The notes: generated from the letters alone by a model not told the origin. 64,000 nt of DNA from Gigantopelta aegis (GCF_016097555.1 NC_054706.1:26947029-27011028); one strand, 5' to 3'; shown: positions 1 to 10,337, counted from the stretch's first letter. Program-made: numbers and translations.

Positions 1-1140
1 ACGCTTTCCTTTTCGACGTCGTGATCCACTTCTCGATGCACCTTTTGGTGCTCCACTGCTCGCCACACCTTTCAATGAAGTACGCTTTCGTTTTGGACGT
101 CGTGATCCACTTCTCGATGCACCTTTCGATGAAGTGCGCTTTCGTTTTGGACGTCGTGATCCACTTCTCGATGCACCTTTCGATGAAGTACGCTTTTGTT
201 TTGGACGTTGAGATCCACTTCCCGATGCACCTTTTGATACTTCACTGCTCGCCGCACCTTTCGATGAACTAGGCTTTCGTTTTCGACGTCGCGATCCACT
301 TCTCGATGCATGTTTTTGTGCTCCAATGCTTGTGGAACCTTTTGATGAACTACGCTTTCCTTTTCGACGCCGTGATCCACTTCTCGATGCACCTTTTGGT
401 GCTCCACTGCTCGCACCTTTCGATGAAGTACGCTTTCCTTTTCGACGCCGTGATCCACTTCTCGATGCTCCACTGCTCGCTGCACGTTTTGATGAACTTG
501 GCTTTCGTTTTCTACGTCGCAATCCACTTCTCGATGCACCTTTTGGTGCTCCACTGCTCGCTGCACCTTTCGATGAACTACGCTTTCCTTTTCGACGCCG
601 TGATACACTTCTCGATGCACCTTTTGGTGCTCCACTGCTCGCTGCACGTTTTGATGAACTTGGCTTTCGTTTTCGACGTCGCGATCCACTTCTCGATGCA
701 CCTTTTGGTGCTCCACTACTCGCCTCACCTTTCGATGAACCACGCTTTCCTTTTCGACGTCGTGATCCACTTCTCGATGCACCTTTTGGTGCTCCACTGC
801 TCGCACCTTTCGATGAAGTACGCTTTCCTTTTCGACGCCGTGATCCACTTCTCGATGCTCCACTGCTCGCTGCACGTTTTGATGAACTTGGCTTTCGTTT
901 TTGACGTCGCGATCCACTTCTCGATGCACCTTTTGGTGCTCCACTGCTCGCTGCACCTTTCGATGAACTACGCTTTCCTTTTCGACGCCGTGATCCACTT
1001 CTCGATGCACCTTTTGGTGCTCCACTGCTCGCTGCACGTTTTGATGAACTTGGCTTTCGTTTTCGACGTCGTGATCCACTTCTCGATGCACCTTTTGGTG
1101 CCCCACTGCTCGCTGCACGCTTCGATGAACTACGACGTCT
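1..1140 (-). repeat. In-gene tandem repeat, basic unit 81 bp (27 codons)
   Basis: About 15 repeat units encode the Ser/Arg/Lys/Gly/Ala tail of the linker-histone gene. Most units are 81 bp; shorter ones (54 and 75 bp, for example) differ by whole codons, so the frame is never broken. The array continues past the window edge. Confidence 0.9.
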
Positions 1141-2004
1141 GGACCGGCTTCTAGATTTTGATCCTAGTGATTTACTCCGCGATCTACCTTTTGGTGCACG
1201 TTTTGATGGGCGACGTGCAGACCGGCTTCTAGATTTAGATGCCTGCGATTTACCTTTTGGTGCACGTCGGGATTGGCTTCTTCTAGACTTGGTGTGTCGT
1301 TTTGATCGACTACCTTTTGATCGGCTAAATTTCGAAGAACCACGTTTAGAATGACTACGTCGTGATGGAGATCTAGGTCGGGATCCTTTTCCAGACCGAG
1401 ATCTGCTACGTCCTTTTCCTTTTCGGCTGCTAGATCTACTTCTTCGACGCGCACCTTTTCCACCTTTACTACCTCGTCCACCTTTTTTACCTTTACTACC
1501 TCGTCCACCATTTTTACCTTTACCACCTTGTCCACCTTTTTTACCTTTACCACCTTTTTTACCTTTACTGCCTTGTCTACGTGGACCACAATGAGGTTCC
1601 TTTTCTTTAACCCAAAAACCAAGACGGTATCGACCAGTGACACCAGTGGTTTTTGTACCTTTAGGTCGAATCAAAATTCCGTGTTTCAGACCTTTCCCGA
1701 GAGCTGACCTAATTTGTCCTTTCAGCAGTTGTGGAGGAACATTTGCCATGCTGGTAGTGGCAATATATTTTCGAATTGCCTGAGCAGATGTTCCCTTTTC
1801 ATCCTTGATGGTGTTGATGGCATCCACAATTTTCAGGATCATGGACGACGGAGCCTTCATTCGTGGGGGTGTTTGTTTACCACTGCTAGTAAATTCAACA
1901 CCGACATTTGGGGCTCCATCAACGGGTGTTCCGCATCTAGACGTGGAGTTCGATTGAGAAGACCCGGACTGGGACGTTTTAGACCTAGACCGGGAGCTAG
2001 ACAT
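1..2004 (-). CDS. Linker-histone (H1/PL-I-like) sperm nuclear basic protein, 3' end cut by window
   Basis: One uninterrupted minus-strand frame of 668 codons starts at the ATG at 2004-2002 and runs off the left edge with no stop. Residues 1-49 are Ser/Thr-rich and open with an SRSRSK stretch. Residues about 50-130 match a linker-histone winged-helix domain: helix 1 MILKIVDAINTIKDEKGTS, helix 3 QIRSALGKGLKHG, and the wing ending GVTGRYRLG. Residues about 144-185 are Lys/Gly repeats (GKGKKGG). From about 186 the chain is Ser/Arg/Lys-rich, and from about 290 it is a tandem repeat of about 27 residues (units like GASRSGSRRRKGKRSSSKGA). H1 proteins bind linker DNA at the nucleosome; molluscan PL-I proteins combine this domain with long basic tails and compact sperm chromatin. 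The length (at least 668 aa), the SR-rich tail and the lack of introns favour PL-I over somatic H1. The sperm role is inferred, not shown. Confidence 0.85.
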   Translation of the reverse strand, partial: MSSSRSRSKTSQSGSSQSNSTSRCGTPVDGAPNVGVEFTSSGKQTPPRMKAPSSMILKIVDAINTIKDEKGTSAQAIRKYIATTSMANVPPQLLKGQIRSALGKGLKHGILIRPKGTKTTGVTGRYRLGFWVKEKEPHCGPRRQGSKGKKGGKGKKGGQGGKGKNGGRGSKGKKGGRGSKGGKGARRRSRSSSRKGKGRSRSRSGKGSRPRSPSRRSHSKRGSSKFSRSKGSRSKRHTKSRRSQSRRAPKGKSQASKSRSRSARRPSKRAPKGRSRSKSLGSKSRSRSRRRSSSKRAASSGAPKGASRSGSRRRKRKPSSSKRAASSGAPKGASRSGSRRRKGKRSSSKGAASSGAPKGASRSGSRRQKRKPSSSKRAASSGASRSGSRRRKGKRTSSKGASSGAPKGASRSGSRRRKGKRGSSKGEASSGAPKGASRSGSRRRKRKPSSSKRAASSGAPKGASRSVSRRRKGKRSSSKGAASSGAPKGASRSGLRRRKRKPSSSKRAASSGASRSGSRRRKGKRTSSKGASSGAPKGASRSGSRRRKGKRSSSKGSTSIGAQKHASRSGSRRRKRKPSSSKGAASSEVSKGASGSGSQRPKQKRTSSKGASRSGSRRPKRKRTSSKGASRSGSRRPKRKRTSLKGVASSGAPKGASRSGSRRRKGKR

Positions 2005-2095
2005 CTTCGTTTCCAATATTCGAATATGAATAATCTTTGTATCTAAATAATAACTAGAACAATAAGATAGGTAATGTCGTTGGTTACTAGGCGTC

Positions 2096-2103
2096 CTTAT
2101 ATA
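2096..2103 (-). promoter_or_regulatory. TATA box of the linker-histone gene
   Basis: The minus strand reads TATATAAG 92 bp upstream of the ATG. This spacing would give a short leader of about 60 nt if transcription starts about 30 bp downstream. A TATA-driven intronless gene fits the histone family. Seen in sequence; promoter use is inferred. Confidence 0.6.
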
Positions 2104-2104
2104 T

Positions 2105-2906
2105 GAAAGGCGCGGACGCAAAGGAAAACACTACCGGAAGTCAGTGATCGTTTACGAAACGTTATTCTTAAGTGTGCTTTTCATTTCGAATTTTACATTA
2201 TTTTAGAATTTATTATGAACATTTTGTTACTTGTATTTAACACATAGCTGTTCCCTCCAGTATTCTATCTTGCTTTTTTGTTTTCATAAAGTACAAAACC
2301 CGCCAAATATATTGTATTATATTAAGGTCGACGACAGTGACTTTTCGCACTCTTTGTTTTCGCTTCTTGCACAATAAATATAGCATATCTTACCGTAATT
2401 TCACTTGAAATTCATATTTCGTAAAAGATACACTTTTTTAATCACAATATTTTCATAAAATACATTCAGGTGTATTAGTAAAGTTCAAATAAAAAAAATT
2501 CAATAGCAATTTTGCACTGGAATTTTCCCAGCATTCTTAAAACGGAAACGCCACGTACCCAATTTATAGTTACTGTAAGGAGATTCAAAGTGACGTCTTT
2601 GGAATACTGACGTATTCAAATTCAAAATTAGCCACATTATTACAATGCTTCGCCACATTAAAATAAAAACTGGTCTACTAACTTCGACACCTGTCAAACG
2701 AGCAGACATCGCTGTTTACAGGTCGAGGGTGTTTTATTTTTAATTTATAATTCTGGACACAATATTAATTTTAAATTTTAAAAGATGAAAGAAATAAAAA
2801 GTAAAAAGTACCTTTTGTCAAATATAACATATGAAAAAATTACCTTTGGATATGTTTTCTTTATTGTGTACAAAGTCGTCGACCTTCAAATAATGTAACG
2901 AGCCAT
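2105..2906. other. Intergenic, AT-rich, no recognised gene
   Basis: AT-rich DNA upstream of the histone gene. A 69-codon minus-strand ORF (2500-2709) has no recognisable motif. I see no repeat partner for this stretch elsewhere in the window. Confidence 0.5.
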
Positions 2907-2915
2907 CCATCTCCA

Positions 2916-3864
2916 TAGCCCGAGTACTCTGACTATAAGAGAGCTAGACGGACATTTGGACATAAACACGCTCTCATTACAGTCAGAGACCAGCCTATGT
3001 CTTTTTTTGGCAATTCCTGACTACCAAACGGTAGGCAACGAGTCCCGCTCTAATACCACAACAATCCTATGTTTGACGTCAAATACCTTTACATCAATCA
3101 TTTTCGAGTTAAGTGATACAAAAAAAATCCACATATTAATCACTAATACACGTACTACAGAAAGAAACCCGACAGCACCCACATTCAGCTACGCTTCGTG
3201 ACACTCCGTCGCAACAATTGCAAAGCTCGGCGATCTATTTCGAGACGTAGACCACGTGATCGCGCACTGGGCGATTCCGCCTTGTGCAGCAGTTACAGGG
3301 GCCGTCTCATATCAAGCGAAGTTACAACATGGAAGAGTTGGCTAATGCCGTTTTGGATGAATTTGGATTTCATTACGTCATTAAACCAAAACAATTACAC
3401 ATTATTGATTCCATTTTGAATTTGAAGGATACATTTGGGTGTTATCGACAGGATACGGCAAAAGTATGTGCTACGTACTGCCTCCTCTTATGAGATGACC
3501 CTTGTAACTGCTGCACAAGGCGGAATCGCCCAGTCTCGAAATAGATCGCCGAGCTTTGCAATTGTTTGCGACGGAGTGTCACGAAGCGTAGCTGAATGTG
3601 GGTGCTGTCGGGTTTCTTTCTGTAGTATGTGTATTAGTGATTAATATGTGGATTTTTTTTGTATCACTTAACTCGAAAATGATTGATGTAAAGGTATTTG
3701 ACGTCAAACATAGGATTGTTGTGGTATTAGAGCGGGACTCGTTGCCTACCGTTTGGTAGTCAGGAATTGCCAAAAAAAGACATAGGTTGGTCTCTGACTG
3801 TAATGAGAGCGTGTTTATGTCCAAATGTCCGTTTAGCTCTCTTACAGTCAGAGAGCTCGGGCTA
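2916..3864. mobile_element. Mutator-like (Pack-MULE-type) element with long TIRs and captured helicase fragment
   Basis: The element begins TAGCCCGAG and ends CTCGGGCTA, and is flanked by a perfect 9-bp direct repeat CCATCTCCA (2907-2915 and 3865-3873). The inverted arms are about 385 bp (2916 to about 3301) and about 365 bp (about 3498 to 3864); the left arm carries about 27 extra bp near its inner end. Between them lies about 195 bp with a broken helicase coding piece. Long TIRs plus a 9-bp target duplication are the hallmark of Mutator-like elements, and gene-fragment capture is typical of Pack-MULEs. There is no transposase, so it is non-autonomous. The family assignment is inference. Confidence 0.75.
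3329..3493 (+). pseudogene. RecQ-like DNA helicase N-terminal fragment inside the TIR element
   Basis: From the ATG at 3329 the frame reads MEELANAVLDEFGF, then IKPKQLHIIDSILNLKDTFG. After about 3439 the match continues one base out of frame as LSTGYGKSMCYVLPPLM, which holds a Walker A motif (TGYGKS). The order 'Lys-Pro-x-Gln' Q-motif region, KD, then TGxGKS is that of RecQ-family superfamily 2 helicases. Only the start of the helicase domain is present and it is frameshifted, so no product is expected. It could be captured host exon or the 5' remnant of a helicase-bearing transposon. Confidence 0.65.
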
Positions 3865-4127
3865 CCATCTCCATTGCTAATATTACTGTTTATCTCATAT
3901 TAATAGTATTAATTTTATAATATATATGCCTATTTACAATTATGTTAGTTTGAATTTTGTTACATAACTAGTAATCTATAAACAACAATCAATGAACACA
4001 TTGAATTGAAGATATTAATAGATATAATCATATAGGCCGATTTCGTGTAGCTAGTAGGTCTATTAGCACCATGCCCCGTGTTTATAAAGTTTTCGATTCT
4101 GACTGAATTAGTCTGTACTACGTTCCA

Positions 4128-4375
4128 AATAAGCACTTATCCGTTTGTTCTGACAAGTGGAAATCTGCCCAGACAACCAAAATAGACCTTAATAGTTGTT
4201 CAGTGAACAAGTAAAAATTAATAATGCTGTTCAATTTTGAGAAACCAAAAACATTATCCTTGCACTTAAATAGAAGTAACAACTCGGTTGGACAAGTAAA
4301 ACTATTGGTGGACAAGTAGATTTCTAGATGTACTTGTCTTGTGGACTAGTGACAAGTTCTACTTATTTCTGCCAC
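4128..4375 (-). repeat. Interspersed repeat family R1 (ACTTGTC-rich), copy 1
   Basis: About 250 bp rich in CTTGTC/GACAAG words. It matches 14998-15245 in the opposite orientation. Both copies hold 'aataagtgcttat' at one end and 'gacaagtacatct'-like sequence at the other. Non-autonomous DNA element suspected. Confidence 0.5.
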
Positions 4376-4394
4376 TGTTGAGGTGACTCGAACT

Positions 4395-4560
4395 AAAGCA
4401 GAGTATACCAAAAATACCGCTCGATATCGGTATGATAGGCCTACCTCGGTATTGGTATGCTCGATACCGAGGTAAATCGCTCCAAAAATACCGATACTGA
4501 TACAGAACCTCAAATTTAAAATACCGCCCAGCAGCTCTAGTGGGGGGATACTAAAAGAAT
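4395..4560 (-). repeat. Interspersed repeat R2 (CGGTAT-rich), copy 1
   Basis: Degenerate repeat built of TACCG/CGGTA words. It matches 20185-20310 in inverse orientation, including 'gcagagtatacc' and 'gataccgaggtaaatc'. Family unknown. Confidence 0.45.
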
Positions 4561-5032
4561 AGACCAATTAACTAAATAAACAATCATTTTATCATTTCAA
4601 TGTGGGGTTTTTTGTTTTTTTAATTAGCAGAAGTTTAATGGACAAAAGATGATACATCGTTGGACAGTTATTTCGATTTGTTTTGTAGCCAGTTCGACAA
4701 TGGTGGTTTATTTTGTACAGGAAAATAATATACACGACATGTATACTTATTACTGGCTTACTGGGATGGATATTATTACAAAACATTTGCGACGCATGCC
4801 TGTTTTATCATTCCGCAAAAAATTTACCAAATAAATATAGCCATGTTAGCGTCATTGGTCCACTTTGTCAACGCTGTCAAGCGACCAATTAACTTTCTTT
4901 AAAATCATCAAAAAGTATAATAGCCGTCACATGTTTACCGTTTCGTTAACTAAATATAACAATATACTTTTTGATTGTAAGCAGTACTGTGCAGTAAATA
5001 TCGTTGAATATGCATACTAGTCCAAAAGTCTC

Positions 5033-5325
5033 GCGCGAGCATCCCTTTAAGGCTCTCGTTTGATGCTCAGTCGGTCTGGGATCGATCCCCGTCAGTGGGC
5101 CCATTTGTCTATTTCTCGTTCCAGCCAGTGCACCAAGACTGATATGTAACAAAGGCAGGGGTATGTGCTATCCTGTCTTTGGGATGATGCATATAAAAGA
5201 TCCCTTGTTGCTAATCGAAAAGAGTAACCCATTAAGTGGCGACAGCGGGTTTCCTCTCTCAATATATGTGTGGCCCTTAACCATATGTGTTTAGTGCGTC
5301 GTTAATAAAACATTTCCTTCCTTTA
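5033..5325 (+). repeat. tRNA-headed SINE (type A), long tail
   Basis: Contains the box-B-like part of the head (GGGATCGATCCCCGTC), the shared body (TTTCTCGTTCCAGCCAGTGC to CATATAAAAGATCCCTTG), and the long tail ending GTTAATAAAACATTTCCTTC. The 5' head is degraded. Confidence 0.75.
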
Positions 5326-5606
5326 CTTTAAGGCTTGGTGGCCATGATGGGAATGCTGGGTGAAATCTACGTCACGGGAACCGGTCATAATAACTACTCG
5401 CAGGCTTAAATTACTGGTCTGCAGACTAATGATCTAATTTCAAAACAAACAAAACATATTTTTGACCCAAGGGTATCAACCCCCAGCACACGCGGCTAAC
5501 CAAGAAACTAAGCTTTCATTTATTAAAAAAACCCAAAACATTTAAATAATAATAATAATAAAAAGTATTTATTGTTTATTTGTAGTCAAAGCCGGATTAG
5601 AATTGA

Positions 5607-5736
5607 GAAGTAGCCCAGTGGGTTATTTTTCGTTCTGGATAGCTAGTGCACTACGACTGGTAATCATAATATCAAAGTCGTGTTAAGTGCTATCCTGTCT
5701 GTGAAATAGTGTATATAAAAGACCCCTTGCTAGCAC
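5607..5736 (+). repeat. SINE type A, truncated
   Basis: Starts at AGTAGCCCAGTGGG, skips most of the head, keeps the body up to TATAAAAGACCCCTTGC, then loses similarity. Confidence 0.6.
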
Positions 5737-5787
5737 GTGATTCCGGGTTCTGGTTGCAATTTATGGGTGTTTAATTAGTAGCACTCG

Positions 5788-6200
5788 ATGTAGCCCGAGT
5801 CGGCCTACTAGCTCTAACTGTAAGAGTGGCAGGACGTATCCCAGTGGTAAAGCGTTCGTTTGAAGCGCGGTCGATCTGGGGTCGATCCCCGTCGGTGGAT
5901 CCATTAGGCTATTTCTCGTTCCAGCCAGTACTCCACAACTGGTGTAACAAAGGCCGTGGTATGTACTATCCTGCCTATGTGGTGACGCATATAAAAGATC
6001 CCTTGCTGCTAAATGAAAAGAGTAGCCCATGAAGTGGCGACAGCGGGTTTCCTTTCTCAATATCTGTGTGGTCCTTAACCATATGTCTGACGCCATATAA
6101 GCGTCAATAAAATGTGTTAAGTGCGTCGTTAAATAAACATTTCCTTCTTCTGTCTGTAAGAGAGCTAGACTAACAAATGTCCGTCTAGCTCGATCTCATG
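5788..6200. mobile_element. Fragment of the 2916-3864 element family, split by a SINE
   Basis: 5788-5825 begins TAGCCCGAG and 6153-6200 carries AGAGAGCTAGAC and AATGTCCGTCTAGCTC, words found at the tips of the 2916-3864 element. A SINE (5827-6152) splits the two pieces. Confidence 0.5.
5827..6152 (+). repeat. Full-length SINE type A with target duplication
   Basis: Complete copy: tRNA-like head with box A (TATCCCAGTGGTAAAGCG) and box B (GGGGTCGATCCCCG), shared body, long tail ending AACATTTCCTTCTT. CTGTAAGAG flanks it on both sides, which reads as a 9-bp target duplication. Confidence 0.85.
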
Positions 6201-6204
6201 TAGC

Positions 6205-6328
6205 GGGTTTCCTCTCTAAGACTATTCGTCAAAAATTGCCAAATGTTTGACATCCAATAGCCGATGATCAATAAATCAATGTACTCTAGTGGTGTAGTTA
6301 AACAAAACAAACTTCAACAATAATTATT
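6205..6328 (+). repeat. SINE type A short tail
   Basis: Solo 3' tail: GGGTTTCCTCTCTAAGAC, CAAATGTTTGACATCCAATA, GCCGATGAT and TAAACAAAACAAACTT, the usual short-tail block. Confidence 0.65.
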
Positions 6329-6780
6329 AGGACCACTCGGTCGATTACGTATCGTCGTTTACAGAATCGGCCGATGAATGCCGATAGCGATACCGGATTT
6401 TACCGAAGTAGTACCATATGTTACAAGAGAGGAGGGTAAAACAAGAAAGAGAGAAGGTTCGGTTCGAAAAGCAATCATTGTCATCTTACAGTAAGTCTTA
6501 AACAAATGTATATCAATATTAATACATGGACGGTTATGTGGTTGGGTTTTTTCACAGTTACTGTCCTGTTTTTATAGAATCAGTATAATTAAAATACAGT
6601 CATTACAGTTTAAATGCCGACAATCGAAAGCCGGGCTACCGTCGTACTGTACTCAGACTGTAGTGTAGTTCATAAAAAAAGAGAAGCCCTTTCGCTTATG
6701 CCGAAGTCTATTTTAATGAACTACTGGCACGGGCGTAGGGAGTTGGAAAAAAGAGTGTGGGATGGGGGCACACACGCTGC
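6329..6780. other. Intergenic, no recognised feature
   Basis: Mixed AT-rich sequence. The 115-codon ORF that begins at 6614 runs into homopolymer tracts and shows no motif, so it is not called as a gene. Confidence 0.4.
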
Positions 6781-6805
6781 TGCTATAAAGTTGGGAGGGG
6801 CTCGG

Positions 6806-6855
6806 GGGGGGGGGGGGGGCACACATGCTAACCCCCCCCCCCCCCCCCCCCCCCA
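6806..6855. repeat. Paired poly-G and poly-C tracts
   Basis: About 16 consecutive G, a 12-bp spacer, then over 20 consecutive C. The tracts can pair as a hairpin or form G-quadruplex/i-motif. Exact run lengths may be affected by sequencing. Confidence 0.8.
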
Positions 6856-7152
6856 GTTCCTACACCAGTGTACCGGTACTGATAGAACATTTATTATAAT
6901 ATTATCACTGTCAGTCACAGTACTTGAATACTGCAAGCTCGTATCCTTTGATTCGAACTAGCAAGTAACAGTACAGTCAGGGCAGTGAACATAATATATC
7001 ATTGACTCAGAATTAGGTTACAGAATCTTATCAACATTAATTCTTACTTTGCAAGATATAGTTACTCCTATAAGTGATTTAAGTAAGTAAACTTATGAAG
7101 GCATATATACCACGCCCCCTGCCCCATTTAATGCCTCTATTATCATCTATAG

Positions 7153-8084
7153 GGTTGCTAGTCACTTCGTACCATGGTCATTTCGTACCAAAGTCATTTC
7201 GTACCTAATTTGGTCGTTTCATACACTGGTCATTTCGTACCATTGCAAAAAGTCATTTTGTACCTTGGTCATTTCGTACCATTGCAAAAAGTCATTTCGT
7301 ACCCTAGTCATTTCAAACCTTGGTTATTTCGTACCATAAATGAAAGTCATATCGTACCATGGTATAACAATTTATAACAATCACCCCGGTAATGTCTTTT
7401 ACAAAATAACATTAAATTACAAATTTGTGGTTAATTTAAGGGATATTTTATCAGCAAAAGACTAAAAATTATTGCCACTTTATATAAACATTAGCAATTG
7501 GCTAATTTGGCAATCAGTAAGGTAGTTAATGTTTTAATGGTTGTTATTGTTTATTTCTTAAACAAATAAGATGCAAATAAGCAAGCTTGAAAAGAAGACC
7601 TAATAAATAAATAATATTTTGTTGGTCCATTATATTGTTTTGTTGTTTTTGACTAATTATCTGGAGCCATTTCACACAAAATCGCAATTAGTAGTAAATA
7701 CCATATACGGCTCTTGTCAGGTAAAATGGAAATAACAGTTGACAAGTATTATGGGTACCAATAACGATATGCTGCACAATAACATGTTCTGGTTTTCAAA
7801 CTATCAAAATAAAGTTTTAAAACAAAACCCACTGCTTTTATGCTATAGTCGATTCGTTTTCTATATACTGGAATGAAATGACTAGGGTATGAAATGACTA
7901 GGGTACGAAATGACTTTTCACAATGGTACAAAATGACTAGGGTCCGAAATGACTTGGGTACGAAGTGACTTTTTATAATGGTATGAAATGACCAAGGTAC
8001 GAAATGACTAGGGTACGAAATGACCAGGCAGCATGGTACGAAATGGATGGTACGATATGACTTGGGTACGAAGTGACTATGATT
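7153..8084. mobile_element. Inverted-repeat element with minisatellite arms and 9-bp target duplication
   Basis: Flanked by the perfect 9-bp direct repeat CATCTATAG (7144-7152 and 8085-8093). The left arm (7153-7367) holds about 11 copies of TCATTTCGTACC variants. The right arm (about 7876-8084) holds about 11 inverted copies (GGTACGAAATGA). The ends share TAGTCACTTCGTACC. The 500-bp centre is AT-rich and non-coding. It is non-autonomous; the 9-bp duplication suggests a Mutator-like transposase in trans. Confidence 0.75.
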
Positions 8085-8164
8085 CATCTATAGTAGATGC
8101 AGAATCATGGATTATGTACTTATAATGTACAGAGAGAACTTAATTTAAAGCACTCCTCATTTTT

Positions 8165-8345
8165 TATTTTTTTGAATGTATTTTTCAGGAGAGCATGATC
8201 CGATACCCCCCTAGAAACTTTGCTTGCCACTGTCTAGACCTCCCCCTGCATTATTTCCTTCACAGACACCTGAAATAACAGGATAAGAAACATTGCATTT
8301 TCATGAACTGATTGTTGAAAGTAAGGTAAAATTTAAAGCTGCAAT
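8165..8345. repeat. Interspersed repeat R3, copy 1
   Basis: Matches 13365-13560 in the opposite orientation (GCATTTTCATGAACTGATTG, CTGTCTAGACCTCC). About 190 bp; family unknown. Confidence 0.5.
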
Positions 8346-8526
8346 CTCTGGTCCAGAGACTGGACTATTTTTAGTAATTTCACTGACATTGTTATGCTCA
8401 CCATATCAAAGTTTGTGGGGACATGACTGTGTAATAAAATATTCATACCTAGTTTTGTCTGAAATATGATGGGAAAAATAATGTTATCTGAAAGTTGAAA
8501 CTATTGACTAACATAAATACAAATAC

Positions 8527-9115
8527 CAGGGTTGAAATTAGCAGTCGCTCGGTCGCCCATGGCGACTTTTATTGGCTAAAGGCGACTAAGAATTTTACAA
8601 AGATAGTCTGTTGGGCAACCATTGAATTTTTGGGTCTGGCGAGTATGGCGCGAACGTAATTACATCTCATTTGACATTATGACATACTTTTATGAGGTTT
8701 ATCTAATGATAACATTCAGTTTTTAGTGATAACGTACAATCAAGAATAGAATAAATCGTATAACGACGGGAAGTTTGTAATTTTAATGTTATAAAAACAA
8801 TGCCAGTCCAAAAGGTCAGTCAGGCCTAACAAAAATATGTTTCCAGTTTCATGACCTATAGGGCAAAGTGACCATATCTTGACCACATCTTTTTTCAAAG
8901 CAGTCTGTGACGTATGCAAATGTTATAAACGTAATGAAGTCTCTACTGTTGCTATCCACAACACAGCCGGGCCCTTTTGTGGTCAAAAATAAGACATGTT
9001 GACATAACGAAGTATAATAAATGCCTCTTTTATTAAAGATGTCAATTCGACCATTTCTCGACCACATTGGCCTAGTCCTGACCACTTCAACCTAATCCCG
9101 ATCAGCTGTTTACTT
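8527..9115. other. Degenerate hAT-like end and unclassified intergenic DNA
   Basis: 8528 starts CAGGGTTGAAATTAGCAG, a hAT-type terminal sequence, with no clear partner end. The rest repeats the word GACCACATC/GACCACTTC a few times. No coding signal. Confidence 0.35.
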
Positions 9116-9216
9116 GACAAAAATACTTGATATATTTATACTTCATATATAAACTTGGTAAATCTGATGTAACATTATTTCCACAATACTTGCATATACT
9201 GTCTCATAATTGTATG

Positions 9217-9240
9217 TTGGGGGGGGGGGGGGTTTGGGGG
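9217..9240. repeat. Poly-G tract
   Basis: About 14 G in a row followed by TTTGGGGG. Low-complexity; creates a spurious ORF on the plus strand. Confidence 0.7.
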
Positions 9241-9492
9241 TCAACTTGCCTCCCCCATTTTCTGGAGCAAATGTTCGCTTTCAGGCAAAAACATTGGAGA
9301 AGTTCAGGCAAAATTATCTGACTGGAAAACGTGTCACCATGTATTTCCATCATTCATATAAAAATGCCAACAGTGATTCGTTTGGAACACTATATAGTTA
9401 TAGCAATGTAATTTATACATAAACGTTGTTATTCAAATAAGATAATTTTTAGATAAGATCATTTTCGTTTAATTCGGGCTCCCCCACCACTT

Positions 9493-9637
9493 TGCTCTTT
9501 CTCTCTCCCTCCCTGCCCTCCCCATGTGTGTGTCTCTCTCTCTCTGTGTGTGTCTGTGTCTGCGTGTATGCTTGTGTCTGTGTGTGTGTCTGTCTATGTC
9601 TGTGTGTCTGTCTTGTCTCTGTCTCTCTTTCTGTGTC

Positions 9638-9692
<55 letters not shown>
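9493..9692. repeat. Compound TC/TG/AG microsatellite
   Basis: CTCT runs, then imperfect TGTGTCTG runs, then a pure GA run of about 38 bp. It gives long false ORFs in several frames. Confidence 0.9.
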
Positions 9693-9694
<2 letters not shown>

Positions 9695-10120
9695 AACACG
9701 TGTATAATGGAAATATATCAGATATACCAAAATATACAAAATGTACCTATATATAATACCAATATGTGTTAAATGTCTACACTATAGATACGGAATGGTA
9801 CCTTGATTTGCGAAGATGGTGCTACCAATCTAGTCAATGTTATCTTGACACAATAACATTGTGTATTTAATTCAGACAAAAGTCATAGATATGAGTATCA
9901 GCAGCTTGGCTAACACTACACTGTTCATGGCACCATGTTTCACACTTGTGACATTTTTAGTCCTCATTAGGTGGATCCTCATACTTTTCATAATACTCTC
10001 ACAATTCCAATATTTGGGGACAATTCTGGTTTTTAAAAAAAATAGTTTTTGACAGATACACATTATACAACACTTTGCATGTCGGTTTCTGCAATGTTAA
10101 TACTTTCATGGAATGGGATA

Positions 10121-10215
10121 ATCTACAAACAGGATAGTACATACCATGGCCTTTGTTACACCAGTTGCGGAGCACTGTCTGGAAAGGGAAATAGCCCAAT
10201 GGGCTAAACGATGGG
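10121..10215 (-). repeat. SINE type A, truncated
   Basis: Inverse copy of the body only (ACAGGATAGTACATACCATG to AAATAGCCCAATGGGC). Head and tail are missing. Confidence 0.6.
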
Positions 10216-10337
10216 AATCGTTTCTAGATCAATCACACCCATCATGTGGGCGCTCCACATACATGAATACCGGTACATACAAATGGACATGAAAATTTTT
10301 GTGTGCAATAATATTTAGGCCTAGCATTGCCTATGTA

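Noticed and set aside
72..1118. Long minus-strand ORF (348 codons) and plus-strand ORFs over the same region
   Set aside because: They are other-frame shadows of the linker-histone repeat array; the frame starting at 2004 has the winged-helix domain and the TATA box.
6721..6936. Gly/Pro-rich ORFs on both strands
   Set aside because: They read through poly-G and poly-C tracts.
9449..9772. Several overlapping ORFs of 67-96 codons on both strands
   Set aside because: They translate a TC/TG/AG microsatellite (Leu-Ser, Cys-Val or Arg-Glu runs).
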